Source: Alphaproteobacteria bacterium
GTDB taxonomy: Bacteria > Pseudomonadota > Alphaproteobacteria > MPNO01 > UBA830
Direction: 5' to 3'
Assembly (NCBI GenBank): GCA_022822405.1
Contig: JAJEBT010000113.1
Location: 21,099-85,098, forward strand
Length of the DNA stretch: 64,000 nt
The position numbers and the translations under genes are program-made. Of the stretch, positions 22,759 through 30,828 are shown one piece after another. Each line of letters starts with the position of its first letter. Within the stretch, counting starts at the first letter, position 1. The notes beneath the pieces are model-generated. The model worked only from the letters and a program-made list of their open reading frames with translations, was not told the DNA's origin and searched no databases.

Positions 22759-23928
22759 CTATTCCGCCGCGACGCGCTCGGCGGTGCCGAATTCGCGCAG
22801 CGCGGGCATCACGTCGCGGGCGAAGCGGCGCATGCTGGCGACCGTCATGTCATGCTTCATGCTGGCGACCTGGAACATGCCGAGGAAGGTGCCGATGCCG
22901 GCTTCGGCATGGCAGTACTCGAGGCGCCGGCGCACGGTGTCGGGAGAACCGACGACCACGATGCCGGTCTCCATCAACTCCTCGAGCGACCGCACCTTCG
23001 ACAGGCCGCTCTTGTGCTTCATGACGTTCTTGTAGGAGCGAAGCGTCAGGTAGCCGGGCGGCAGGAGCATTTCCGGCGTCATGCGCAGGAACTTGTTGAA
23101 GAAGGCCTCCATGTGTGGCCGCGCTTCCTCGATCGCCTGCTCGTCGGTCTCGCCGACATAGATTGGCGCGGCCCACCCGACCTGCGAATCCACGGCCTCG
23201 TAGCCGTAGGTGTCGCGCGCCACGTCGCGATACAGATGGAGGAACTTCCGCACCGCGTCGAACGGGCTGTAGGTCTGCAGGTAGGTGTATTTGCGCTCGG
23301 GGTGCGCGGCGAACTCGATCGTTTCGAGAGAGCCCTGCGACGGGCACCAGATCGGCGGATGGGGCTGCTGGAACGGCCGCGGCCACACGTTCACGTACTC
23401 GAAATGATAGTGCTTGCCCTCGAAGGCGAAGGGGCCTTCCTCGGTCCAGGCGCGGACCACGAGATCGTGCGCCTCATGGAAGCGGTCGTGGCTGAAGGCG
23501 GGATTGGCCGCGAGGGAATAGTATTCGGCGCCGATGCCGCGGACCATGCCGCTGATCAGGCGGCCGCCGGTGATGCAATCGATCATCGCGTGCTCTTCGG
23601 CCAGCGTCAGCGGGTGCTCGCGGATGCCGAAGGCATTGCCCAGAATGGCGATCTTGGCGCGCGACGTGCGCCGCGCCAGGGCTGACGCCGGGACCACCGG
23701 AGACGGCATCAGCCCGTAGGCGTTCTGATGGTGTTCATTGACGCAGAGCCCGTCGAACCCGAGTTCCTCGCCGAGCTCAAGCTCGTCGAGATAGGTGTTG
23801 TAGAGATAGTTGCCCACCTTCGGGTCGAAGTTCGAGTTCGGATAGACGACCCAGGAAGCCTTGTAGTGCTTGTCGTACTCAAGATCGAGGTCCGCATAAG
23901 GCATGAGGTGAAACAGGAAGCACTGCAT
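22759..23928 (-). CDS. LLM class flavin-dependent oxidoreductase (tandem paralogue)
   Basis: 389 residues. It shares HLMPYxxLDxEYD, CVNEHHQNAYGLMPSPVV, ILGNAFGIREHP and AEEHAMIDCITGGRLISGMV with the downstream gene. ATG at 23928 follows CGGAGAGAG; the frame opens further upstream, but the fold begins here. The pair may act on related substrates or as a heteromer, as luciferase alpha/beta do; this is inference. Confidence 0.88.
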   Translation of the reverse strand: MQCFLFHLMPYADLDLEYDKHYKASWVVYPNSNFDPKVGNYLYNTYLDELELGEELGFDGLCVNEHHQNAYGLMPSPVVPASALARRTSRAKIAILGNAFGIREHPLTLAEEHAMIDCITGGRLISGMVRGIGAEYYSLAANPAFSHDRFHEAHDLVVRAWTEEGPFAFEGKHYHFEYVNVWPRPFQQPHPPIWCPSQGSLETIEFAAHPERKYTYLQTYSPFDAVRKFLHLYRDVARDTYGYEAVDSQVGWAAPIYVGETDEQAIEEARPHMEAFFNKFLRMTPEMLLPPGYLTLRSYKNVMKHKSGLSKVRSLEELMETGIVVVGSPDTVRRRLEYCHAEAGIGTFLGMFQVASMKHDMTVASMRRFARDVMPALREFGTAERVAAE

Positions 23929-24169
23929 GACTCTCTCCGTTCTCGTTCCGGCGGCATCATAGTTTACCGTCGCGCGAATGGCCATAGTCCGCCGGGTCGG
24001 AACCAACACGCCACGGTGCCCTCGAATAGTCCCGAGCTACCGGATCGCGCGACGCACCGCTTCTGGGCTGGGACCACATGCGCGCTTCCGAACAGCAGCT
24101 CTCGCCGCATCCCGACAGGGCTGTACGGAACCGAGTCCGATATCGCGCAGCAAAGCTCCTCTGCATCGC

Positions 24170-24197
24170 TTGACGTATCTCAATTGAGATGCATACT
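24170..24197 (+). promoter_or_regulatory. Promoter-operator of the RelB/RelE-like module
   Basis: TTGACG (24170-24175) and CATACT (24192-24197) are spaced by 16 bp. Between them lies the perfect 14-bp palindrome ATCTCAATTGAGAT (24177-24190). A palindrome in the spacer just before an antitoxin gene is the standard layout for autorepression by the antitoxin-toxin complex. Confidence 0.65.
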
Positions 24198-24219
24198 CAA
24201 ACTGCCAAGGAGAAAACCG

Positions 24220-24519
24220 ATGCCGGCTCAGACCTCGATGCTCCATGTCCGCGTGGACAACGAACTCAAGACCAAGGCCGCCGACACCCTCGCCGGTGTC
24301 GGGCTGACCCTTTCGGACGCAGTACGCATCCTCCTAGCTCGCGTCGCTGCGGAAGGCGGGTTGCCGGCGGGGCTGACCGCCGATCCCGAAGCTCATGATG
24401 CCTGGTTCCGAGCCAAGGTACGGGAAGCGCTGGACGATCCGCGTCCAACCATCCCGCACGAGCAGGCCATGTCCGATATACAGGCGCTGATAGACAGAAA
24501 GCGCCGTGCGCGATCTTGA
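24220..24519 (+). CDS. RelB/DinJ-family antitoxin
   Basis: 99 residues. The N-terminus (MLHVRVDNELKTKAADTLAG then GLTLSDAVRILLARVAAEGG) is the ribbon-helix-helix of RelB/DinJ antitoxins; the C-terminal half would wrap the toxin. AAGGAG lies 7 nt before ATG 24220. The gene overlaps the toxin start by 14 nt, so they are translationally coupled. The module lies among LLM genes and is likely acquired. Confidence 0.88.
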   Translation: MPAQTSMLHVRVDNELKTKAADTLAGVGLTLSDAVRILLARVAAEGGLPAGLTADPEAHDAWFRAKVREALDDPRPTIPHEQAMSDIQALIDRKRRARS

Positions 24520-24787
24520 ATGGAGTGCCGCGGCGACCGCCGATTTGACGGCGATCATCGACTATATCTCGGATGACAACCCCCGCGCCGCTCAGGTCCT
24601 TAAACAAGATATCCAAACCAAAGTAGCGGGCTTGCGCGAGAACCCACGGCTTTACAGAGTTGGTCGCATAGCGGGTACCCGCGAGATGGTTGTGCGTTCG
24701 AATTACCTCGTCGTTTACGCCGAGGATGACCGCATCGTCACGATACTTCGAGTGCTGCACACGGCCCGTCAATGGCCCGAGGCATAA
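24506..24787 (+). CDS. RelE/ParE-family toxin
   Basis: 93 residues, starting with GTG inside the antitoxin gene. WSAAATADLTAIIDYISDDNPRAA, then LRENPRLYRVGRIAGTREMVV and YLVVYAEDDRIVTILRVLHTARQWP match the RelE/ParE superfamily. The terminal HTARQWP motif is frequent in ParE/YoeB-like toxins paired with RelB/DinJ antitoxins. Target (ribosome-dependent mRNA cleavage or gyrase) cannot be decided from sequence. Confidence 0.88.
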   Translation: MRDLEWSAAATADLTAIIDYISDDNPRAAQVLKQDIQTKVAGLRENPRLYRVGRIAGTREMVVRSNYLVVYAEDDRIVTILRVLHTARQWPEA

Positions 24788-24893
24788 AGGTCGCATGGGA
24801 CCACAGCGAGCAATGTAACCAGAATTCGTGCCCGCCAGTTCACTTGAAGGCACGACAGCCCGCATGATCGCCACTGCAGGCGGCGAGAATCGC

Positions 24894-25237
24894 CTAAACA
24901 GCCGCCCATCCGGTCGCGAGATCGACCCTGCCGCCACTGAGCAGGTCGAGCATCGCCCACTGTTCGGCGACGCGGATCGGATGATGCAGGGACAGTGCGT
25001 TGACCGTCTGCGCGAGGCGGATGCGCTCGGTGCGCGCCGCGACCTGGGCGAGCACGACATCAGGGCAAGACAGGACGCCGAGCGTCGAGAAATGACGCTC
25101 GCCGATCCACGCGGAATGCATGCCGAGCGCCTCGGCAAAGACCGCCTCCTCGGCGATGTCGCGGACTACTGGTTCGCCGTGCGGGTATTGGTCCTATAGT
25201 GGTTGTCGCTCGGCGTGAAGTAGCCGAATTCCACCAC
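24894..25237 (-). pseudogene. Broken LLM flavin oxidoreductase gene (N-terminal remnant)
   Basis: From GTG at 25237, after a GGAGGGAGA site, the frame reads VEFGYFTPSDNHYRTNTRTANQ and meets a stop. Shifting frame by one base continues with VVRDIAEEAVFAEALGMHSAWIGERHF and on through QTVNALSLHHPIRVAEQWAM to SGGRVDLATGWAAV, then a stop at 24894. The order and motifs are those of an LLM protein, so this is one frameshift plus loss of the C-terminal two thirds. The lost part abuts the toxin gene, suggesting that insertion of the TA module or a deletion broke it. 24788-24893 shows nothing else. Confidence 0.75.
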
Positions 25238-25455
25238 TCTCCCTCCACCGCGCGCGGCCCCGTCTCCGAGCCTCAAAGACCCGAACTATCCCAGACGGGC
25301 GGAGCTGCGTCCATGCAGGGACCCCGGCCGGACAGGAACGCCGCCACCCCGTCCGGCAGGGCGCATCCAGAGCCACGGATGACGGCGGCGCGCCGCTCGG
25401 CTATGAAGCGGGGCGCGCGCGACACGGCGTGCCCGGAGACAGGGAGACTCTGCCG

Positions 25456-26403
25456 ATGACGATCAGCCTCGGTTATCTGCTGCCGACAAGGGAACGGGTG
25501 ATGGCGGGGGTGCACGAAACCCGCGAGATCATTGAACTCGGAGTCCATGCCGAAGCTGTCGGGCTCGACTCCGTCTGGGTCGGAGACTCGCTGCTCGCAA
25601 AGCCGCGCCACGAGCCACTGACGCTGATTTCCGCGATCGCCAGCCGCACCCGCGCCGTCCGCCTCGGCACCGCGGTGCTCCTGCCGATGCTGCGTAACCC
25701 GGTCCTGCTGGCGCACCAGCTCGCGACCGTCGACCACATCAGCGAGGGCCGCTTCGTGCTCGGCATCGGCATCGCGCGCGACACTCCGGCGATCCGTGCC
25801 GAGTTCACTGCGGCTGGAGTTCCGTTCGAAAAGCGCATCGGCACGATGATGGAGGGCGTCCGCCTGTGCCGGGCCCTCTGGGCCGAAAACGGCAAGACTG
25901 ACTGGTCGGGGCGCTGGACGGTCAACGGCGGCGAACTGGCGCCGACACCGTTCACGCCCGGAGGTCCGCGGATCTGGTCCGGCGGCGGCGTGCCCGCCGC
26001 GCTCGCGCGGTGCGGACGGAACTTCGACGGCTGGTTTCCGTCGGGGCCGGGCAACGGCGAGAGCTGGGGCCGGGGATGGACGCAGGTGCAGGAAGCGGCG
26101 GCCGCAGCGGGACGAGATCCGGCAGAGGTCACCGGCGCCGCCTACGTGACCGTCGCCGTCAACAGCGCGCGGGCCGAGGCCGAAGCCGAACTCGACGCCT
26201 ATCTCGAGGCCTACTACCTCCTTCCGGCCGCGCGCATTCGCGAACAGCAGTATTGCTTCGCGGGCGACCTGTCCGAAGTCACGGCCTGGCTGCGGCAGTT
26301 TGCCGACGCCGGAGCGTCTCACCTTTGCGTCCGCTTCACGGGCACCCGGGACCGCGAACAGATGGAAACGCTCGCCGCGATGCGGGAGACGCTCTCTTCA
26401 TGA
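25456..26403 (+). CDS. LLM class flavin-dependent oxidoreductase
   Basis: 315 residues, shorter F420/FMN luciferase-like type. Motifs are LGYLLPTRERV, DSVWVGDSLLAKPRHEPL, RLGTAVLLPMLRNPVLLAHQL and SEGRFVLGIGIARDTPAI. ATG 25456 follows a GGGAG site. Its stop overlaps the CaiB start (ATGA), which overlaps the MaoC start the same way, so the three form a tight operon. Flavin versus F420 use is not resolved. The association suggests oxidation of an acyl-CoA or its precursor. Confidence 0.85.
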   Translation: MTISLGYLLPTRERVMAGVHETREIIELGVHAEAVGLDSVWVGDSLLAKPRHEPLTLISAIASRTRAVRLGTAVLLPMLRNPVLLAHQLATVDHISEGRFVLGIGIARDTPAIRAEFTAAGVPFEKRIGTMMEGVRLCRALWAENGKTDWSGRWTVNGGELAPTPFTPGGPRIWSGGGVPAALARCGRNFDGWFPSGPGNGESWGRGWTQVQEAAAAAGRDPAEVTGAAYVTVAVNSARAEAEAELDAYLEAYYLLPAARIREQQYCFAGDLSEVTAWLRQFADAGASHLCVRFTGTRDREQMETLAAMRETLSS

Positions 26404-27614
26404 GCGGGCCGCTCGACGGAGTCCGCGTCCTCGACCTTACCTCGGTGGTCCTGGGACCGCTGGCGACCCAGATCCTCGGCGATCTCGGGGCGGACGTGAT
26501 CAAGGTCGAGAACCCGGCCGGCGACACGACGCGCCATACCGGGCCGCGGAGATCTCCGGACATGGCGGCGCTGTTCATGGGCCTCAACCGCAACAAGCGC
26601 TCGATCGTGCTCGACCTGAAGCAGGAGGCCGCCCGCGACGCGCTGTGGCGCCTCATCGACGGCGCCGACGTGTTCGTCCATTCCATCCGGCCGCAGGCCG
26701 TCGCCCGGCTTGGTTTCGGCTACGAGGAAGTCTCCGCCCGCAATCCGCGCCTGGTCTATGCCGGGATCCATGGGTTCCGCGTGGACGGGCCGTACGGCGG
26801 AACGCCGGCCTACGACGATGTCATCCAGGGCATGAGCGGCAGCGTCGACCTGATGGCGCGGCTGGTCGGCGAGCCCCGCTACATGCCGACGATCATGGCG
26901 GACAAGACCTGCGGGCTCGTCACCGCCTATGCCATCGCCGCCGCGCTCTTCGAGCGCGAGAGATCGGGCCTCGGCCAATTCGTCGAGGTGCCGATGTTCG
27001 AGACCATGGTCGCTTTCAACATGGCGGATCACCTCTACGGGCACGTGTTCGATCCGCCCGAGGGGCCGCTCGGCTACACGCGCGTGCTGGCGCAGTCGCG
27101 CCGTCCCTACAGGACGCTTGACGGCCATATCTGCACCCTCATCTACACCGATGCCCAGTGGCAGCGCTTCTGGGCCGAAGTCGGCCATCCGGAATACGCG
27201 GCCGATCCGCGCTTCGACACGCTCGGAAGCCGTGCCGACAACATTGACGAAGTCTACGGGCTCGCGGCCTCGTTCGTTGCCGAACGGCCCACCGACGACT
27301 GGCTCGAGGTTTTCGCGCGCCTCGAAATACCCTGCGGGCGCGTGGCGCCGCTCGAGGATCTCACGGACGACCCGCATCTCCAGGCCGTGGGCCTGTTCAA
27401 CGATGCGGTGCATCCACGCGAGGGCGCGATCACGATGGTGGATGCGCCGGTGCGTTTCAGCCGCACCCCCGGTGAAATTGCGCGGCTGCAGCCCGGTCTC
27501 GGCGAGCACGGTGCCGAGATCCTGCGCGAGGCCGGTCTCGACGATGACGAAATCGCGGCGCTGGCCGGATCCGGAGGGACCGGTCGGCCGTCAGAGGAAA
27601 GGAACGGGTCATGA
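26400..27614 (+). CDS. CaiB/BaiF family (class III) CoA-transferase
   Basis: 404 residues. N-terminal VRVLDLTSVVLGPLATQILGDLGADVIKVENP is the family signature; catalytic Asp168 lies in IMADKTCG, and GLNRNKRSIVLDLK binds CoA. It moves CoA from one carboxylic acid to another. Middle gene of an LLM-CaiB-MaoC operon that looks like a small acid-degradation pathway: activate, oxidise, hydrate. The acid is unknown. Confidence 0.93.
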   Translation: MSGPLDGVRVLDLTSVVLGPLATQILGDLGADVIKVENPAGDTTRHTGPRRSPDMAALFMGLNRNKRSIVLDLKQEAARDALWRLIDGADVFVHSIRPQAVARLGFGYEEVSARNPRLVYAGIHGFRVDGPYGGTPAYDDVIQGMSGSVDLMARLVGEPRYMPTIMADKTCGLVTAYAIAAALFERERSGLGQFVEVPMFETMVAFNMADHLYGHVFDPPEGPLGYTRVLAQSRRPYRTLDGHICTLIYTDAQWQRFWAEVGHPEYAADPRFDTLGSRADNIDEVYGLAASFVAERPTDDWLEVFARLEIPCGRVAPLEDLTDDPHLQAVGLFNDAVHPREGAITMVDAPVRFSRTPGEIARLQPGLGEHGAEILREAGLDDDEIAALAGSGGTGRPSEERNGS

Positions 27615-28075
27615 AGACGATGGGCATCGGTCTCCACTGGGACGAGCTGGAGGTCGGCCAGCAATTCAGGACACTCAACCGCACGATCACCGAGGCGGAC
27701 ATCGTCAACTTCATCGGCGTGACCGGCATGGTCGAGACACTGTTCACCGATCTGACCTTCGGCGAGCAGGGTGGCGGACTGATGGGCGGCCGAGTGGTCC
27801 CCGCAGCCTGCACCTACACCATGATCGAGGGCCTCCTGTGCCAGTCCGTCATGCAGGAGACCGGGCTCGCGCTTCTCGAAGTCGAGAAGAAGGTCCTCGC
27901 GCCTGTATTCGCGGGCGACACCGTCCACGCGGAGGTCGAGGTCACCACCATCCGTCCGACGAGCAAGGGCAACCGCGGCATCGTCACCACAGACAACCGG
28001 ATCGTGAACCAGAAGGGCGAAACGGTGATCCAGTACCGCGCCGTTCGCATGATGGCGGGCCGGTCCCGCGACTGA
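27611..28075 (+). CDS. MaoC-like acyl dehydratase
   Basis: 154 residues, single hotdog fold. The R-hydratase-type region TITEADIVNFIGVTG is followed by the LEVEKKVLAPVFAGDTVHAEVEV strand pair. It would hydrate an enoyl-CoA formed in the pathway. Start overlaps the CaiB stop by 4 nt. The 272 bp after its stop (28076-28347) contains no gene I can recognise. Confidence 0.88.
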   Translation: MKTMGIGLHWDELEVGQQFRTLNRTITEADIVNFIGVTGMVETLFTDLTFGEQGGGLMGGRVVPAACTYTMIEGLLCQSVMQETGLALLEVEKKVLAPVFAGDTVHAEVEVTTIRPTSKGNRGIVTTDNRIVNQKGETVIQYRAVRMMAGRSRD

Positions 28076-28347
28076 GCGGAAGGCGGTTTCGCGATTCCGT
28101 GTATCGTCCACAGCTGAGCTGCACGGCGGTCATCGCTACGGCAGCGATACCTCGCGTTTCGGCGGCCGGTACCGTATCGACGCGTGATGAAACTTCGTGA
28201 TCCGGCCTCCGGCCGACACACATTTCCCGCCTGTCTCGAACGACTGTAGCAACTGGCGCCAAGCGGCATTCGCACGGCTCCTGACGCGCTTCGCAAGACC
28301 AGCCCACCGTGCCTTGCCGACAATGCGGTCCAAACCGCGCGGCTCCG

Positions 28348-28704
28348 TCAGGCGGCGTGCATGAGATCCACTTCCATGCGGACACCGTCATAGGGAAAGC
28401 TCATGCGGCCACCTTCGTCGCGGTCAAGGAGGCCGGCCCTGACCAACGCGGTCATGTCGCGATGCACGGCCTTCACATCCCGGCCCACCCTTCGCGCGAC
28501 CTCGCGCACGGGCAGCGGGCCCGCACCCGCCATCGCCCGCAGGATCGCCAGGCGCTTCGGCGCGCATATCCTGTGGAGCAGATCGACAGATGCGAATGCA
28601 ATTTGGGGCGCCATCTTCCGGCCCGTCAGCACCGCGTCCATCCGTGCAGCAAGCTCGCTCCTCGGCGCCACGGTCAGGGTCACAATCCGTTCCGTCCCAT
28701 CCAT
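28348..28704 (-). CDS. HTH protein, HVO_A0114-type, probable antitoxin of a TumE-like module
   Basis: 118 residues. A winged helix covers about residues 40-100: DLLHRICAPKRLAILRAM, then GPLPVREVARRVGRDVKAVHRDMTALVRAGL as the helix-turn-helix. This matches the HVO_A0114 putative DNA-binding family commonly encoded with TumE/DUF6516 proteins. Start overlaps the upstream toxin gene by 25 nt. It likely neutralises the partner and represses the operon. The toxin-first gene order is typical of this pair. Confidence 0.7.
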   Translation of the reverse strand: MDGTERIVTLTVAPRSELAARMDAVLTGRKMAPQIAFASVDLLHRICAPKRLAILRAMAGAGPLPVREVARRVGRDVKAVHRDMTALVRAGLLDRDEGGRMSFPYDGVRMEVDLMHAA

Positions 28705-28973
28705 TCGTCCACCTCCTTCCAGAAATCGGCCTGGAGTCCGTTCAGATCGTCAAACTCCAGCGGCGTTTCGATTCCGTCCATGTGCATGTGGTCGCCTTTT
28801 CCGGGCTCGTTGTCGAACCGCAGGACGCATTCACCGTCAACGACGAAGGCGAAGGAATATCTCAGCCTGTGGTGACTGCCGCGCACCGGTGCCGGAACGC
28901 GCCAAGCCTTGACTTGAGCAAACGCACGATCGCTCAGGACATGCCTGTCGTCGAGCAGGAGTTCTGCGTCCAT
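28680..28973 (-). CDS. TumE/DUF6516-like putative toxin
   Basis: 97 residues. The arrangement AKAWRVPxPVRGSHHRLRYSFAFV, then CVLRFDNEPGKGDHMHMDG and PLEFDDLNGLQADFWKEVD is the pattern of DUF6516/TumE proteins, small toxins whose HxH..DG region may bind nucleic acid. ATG at 28973 lies 7 nt past the -10 element, so the mRNA is nearly leaderless. Toxicity is inferred from family and pairing. Confidence 0.7.
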   Translation of the reverse strand: MDAELLLDDRHVLSDRAFAQVKAWRVPAPVRGSHHRLRYSFAFVVDGECVLRFDNEPGKGDHMHMDGIETPLEFDDLNGLQADFWKEVDEWMGRNGL

Positions 28974-28980
28974 GCGTTGT

Positions 28981-29009
28981 CATCTAAGCCAACGCTCAAA
29001 TGTTGTCAA
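28981..29009 (-). promoter_or_regulatory. Promoter of the TumE-like module with direct repeats
   Basis: Minus strand: TTGACA (29004-29009), 17-bp spacer, TAGATG (28981-28986). The heptamer TGACAAC occurs twice, at 29002-29008 and 28976-28982, bracketing the core promoter; a dimeric HTH antitoxin could bind these. Confidence 0.5.
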
Positions 29010-29070
29010 GGATACCAACGACAAAACCAACAGACGAAAAGCGGAGGCCCACTCACCGACAATCGGACAA

Positions 29071-29336
29071 CATGCCGGCAGAGGAGGACACTGGCGTCAA
29101 CGAAGACCCGAACGGTCACGCAATCCGTTGTGCTGGCTCGCACCCGTCGATCGAGTTCGACCTGCATGACTTTCTGGACAGTTGGCCTCCATGGCGAGGC
29201 CATACTCTTCCTCCCGGCGCCGCGTTCCTTCAGGGAGGTCCCCAAGCCATCTGGATTTGTTGTGGCCGTTCCCGGCGACCCGGACCCCCGGCCGCGTCGC
29301 GAGATCATCGGGCAGCGTGGCAGTGATATTCCTCGT
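29071..29336 (-). pseudogene. Decayed vapBC toxin-antitoxin locus
   Basis: On the minus strand, from an ACG codon at 29336, an open frame reads RNITATLPDDLATRPGVRVA, then NKSRWLGDLPEGTRRREEEYGLAMEA and ends DRSGLR at 29097. This is the shape of a VapB antitoxin, but the ATG position is ACG and no other start exists before an upstream stop. Overlapping its stop, a GTG frame at 29119 reads VTVRVFVDASVLL, the start of a PIN-domain toxin, and then loses similarity. So the antitoxin lost its start and the toxin all but its first codons. The adjacent TumE-like promoter may mark the deletion junction. Confidence 0.6.
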
Positions 29337-29522
29337 GCCGGGAGCGACCGAAACGCGGATTTCGTATCAACGGATGCTCACCCGGGTCGAAGCCGGGATC
29401 GCACGGTCGCCTGGAGAGATGTTTCTCACCTGTTCCCAAAGGAGATCAGCATGTCGGACATGTCATCGCGTTGACGCCCACCGGTGTTCCGTGATGAGAT
29501 GGCAGATGGGGAAAACGCGCAC

Positions 29523-29996
29523 ATGTTCACGCTGAGCCATTCCGTATCGGTGAACGATCCAGAACTGCGGGGCGACGGCCCGCCGCTCTCCCGCCACGAC
29601 ATCTGGCAGGGGCTGTTGCTGAAGGCGGAAAACCCGGTTCCGTTTCTCGACTCGATGAGCGCCTGCACAATTGTCGAGCGCGGCGAGAACTGGCTGCTCC
29701 GCGACTTCACCCTGCGTGGCGAAGACATGCAGGAACGTGTTACGATGGAGCCGGAAAACCGGATCGTCTTCGAGCGTACGCGGAGTTCCGCAATGGGCAC
29801 CGTCACGAACGAAATCATCGAACGTGACGACGGTGAACTCGAGTTGCGTTTCAGCTTCTCGCTCGAGGTCGACGGCATCGCGCACGGAAGCGACGAGGAA
29901 GCGGCCTATGCCGAGCGCATGTCGCAGAGCTATTTCAGCGGCGTCGCCTCGACCCTCGCGGAAATCCGCCGACGCGTGGCTGCCAGGACGCTATAG
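29523..29996 (+). CDS. AtaL-like (DUF1857) SRPBCC protein
   Basis: 157 residues. FTLSHSVSVNDPELRGDGP, LSRHDIWQGLLLKAENPVPF and ERTRSSAMGTVTNEIIERDDGEL fit the AtaL-like/DUF1857 branch of the START/Bet v1 superfamily, which holds a hydrophobic ligand in a cavity. Function is unknown. ATG 29523 follows GGGGAA; ATG 29499 is possible but lacks a site. It is followed 54 bp later by the VOC gene. Confidence 0.75.
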   Translation: MFTLSHSVSVNDPELRGDGPPLSRHDIWQGLLLKAENPVPFLDSMSACTIVERGENWLLRDFTLRGEDMQERVTMEPENRIVFERTRSSAMGTVTNEIIERDDGELELRFSFSLEVDGIAHGSDEEAAYAERMSQSYFSGVASTLAEIRRRVAARTL

Positions 29997-30050
29997 CCCT
30001 CTCGGCCGGTCTTTCCGTTTTCGCCCTGAAATCATTCGGAGGCCCTGACG

Positions 30051-30602
30051 ATGACCCAGTTGAACCGGATAAGCGGACTGCACCACTTCGCCTACCGCTG
30101 CCGGAACGCCGAGGAGACGCGAAGCTTCTACGAAGACCTGCTCGGACTGCCGCTCGCGCATGTGATCAAGGCGGACACGGTGCCAAGCACTGGCGTCTCG
30201 GATCCCTATGTGCACCTGTTCTTCGAGTTCGCGGACGGGAGCTACATAGCCTTCTTCGATCTTGGCGACGAGACCGCGTGCACACCCGATCCGGAAACTC
30301 CGTCGTGGGTAAACCACTTCGCGATGACGGTGAACACCGTGGCCGAAGTCGAGACCTGGAAAGCGCGGCTCGAAGATGCCGGAATCGAGGTCGTGGGCAT
30401 AACCGACCACGGATTCGTCCACTCCATCTATTTCTTCGACCCGAACGGCATGCGGCTGGAGATCACCTGCGAAGTCACCGGCGAGGACGCGCGCCAGACG
30501 GCCCGCGACCGCGCGCATGACGATCTCAAGGCATGGACCGACAGCCGGCCGCCGCCGCTGACCAACTACCGCCAGTTTGCCCGTGAGCCGGCGATGGCGT
30601 GA
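30051..30602 (+). CDS. VOC family protein (glyoxalase/extradiol dioxygenase-like)
   Basis: 183 residues. Two beta-alpha-beta3 units: GLHHFAYRCRNAEETRSFYEDLLGLPL, then VNHFAMTVNTVAEVETWKARLEDAG and SIYFFDPNGMRLEITCEV. The H...E pattern (His in LHHFAY, His in VNHFAM, Glu in RLEITCE) is a probable divalent-metal site. Glyoxalase, ring-cleavage dioxygenase or related activity cannot be distinguished. The remainder to 30828 shows no gene. Confidence 0.82.
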   Translation: MTQLNRISGLHHFAYRCRNAEETRSFYEDLLGLPLAHVIKADTVPSTGVSDPYVHLFFEFADGSYIAFFDLGDETACTPDPETPSWVNHFAMTVNTVAEVETWKARLEDAGIEVVGITDHGFVHSIYFFDPNGMRLEITCEVTGEDARQTARDRAHDDLKAWTDSRPPPLTNYRQFAREPAMA

Positions 30603-30828
30603 ACCGGCCCTGTCGGGAATACGAGCGGCAAGCGCCTTCGCGCTTCGTCCTGCCGGCCCGAAAAGAGGCTCAGCTCAGGGCCGTCTCCGGGCACCGCGAC
30701 AGGTGGAGTCCCGGAGAACGAGTGGTCGGAATCGTCAGCCGGGACAGCCATGAAGCCGCGAATGTTCCGGAAATCGGGATGATCGCAGGATTCCCCACCC
30801 GGGCCGGGGCTGTTCTCGGAAATACGGG

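Noticed and set aside
28076..28347. Minus-strand 65-codon frame at 28136-28333
   Set aside because: No family resemblance, no ribosome site, and basic residues typical of shadow frames.
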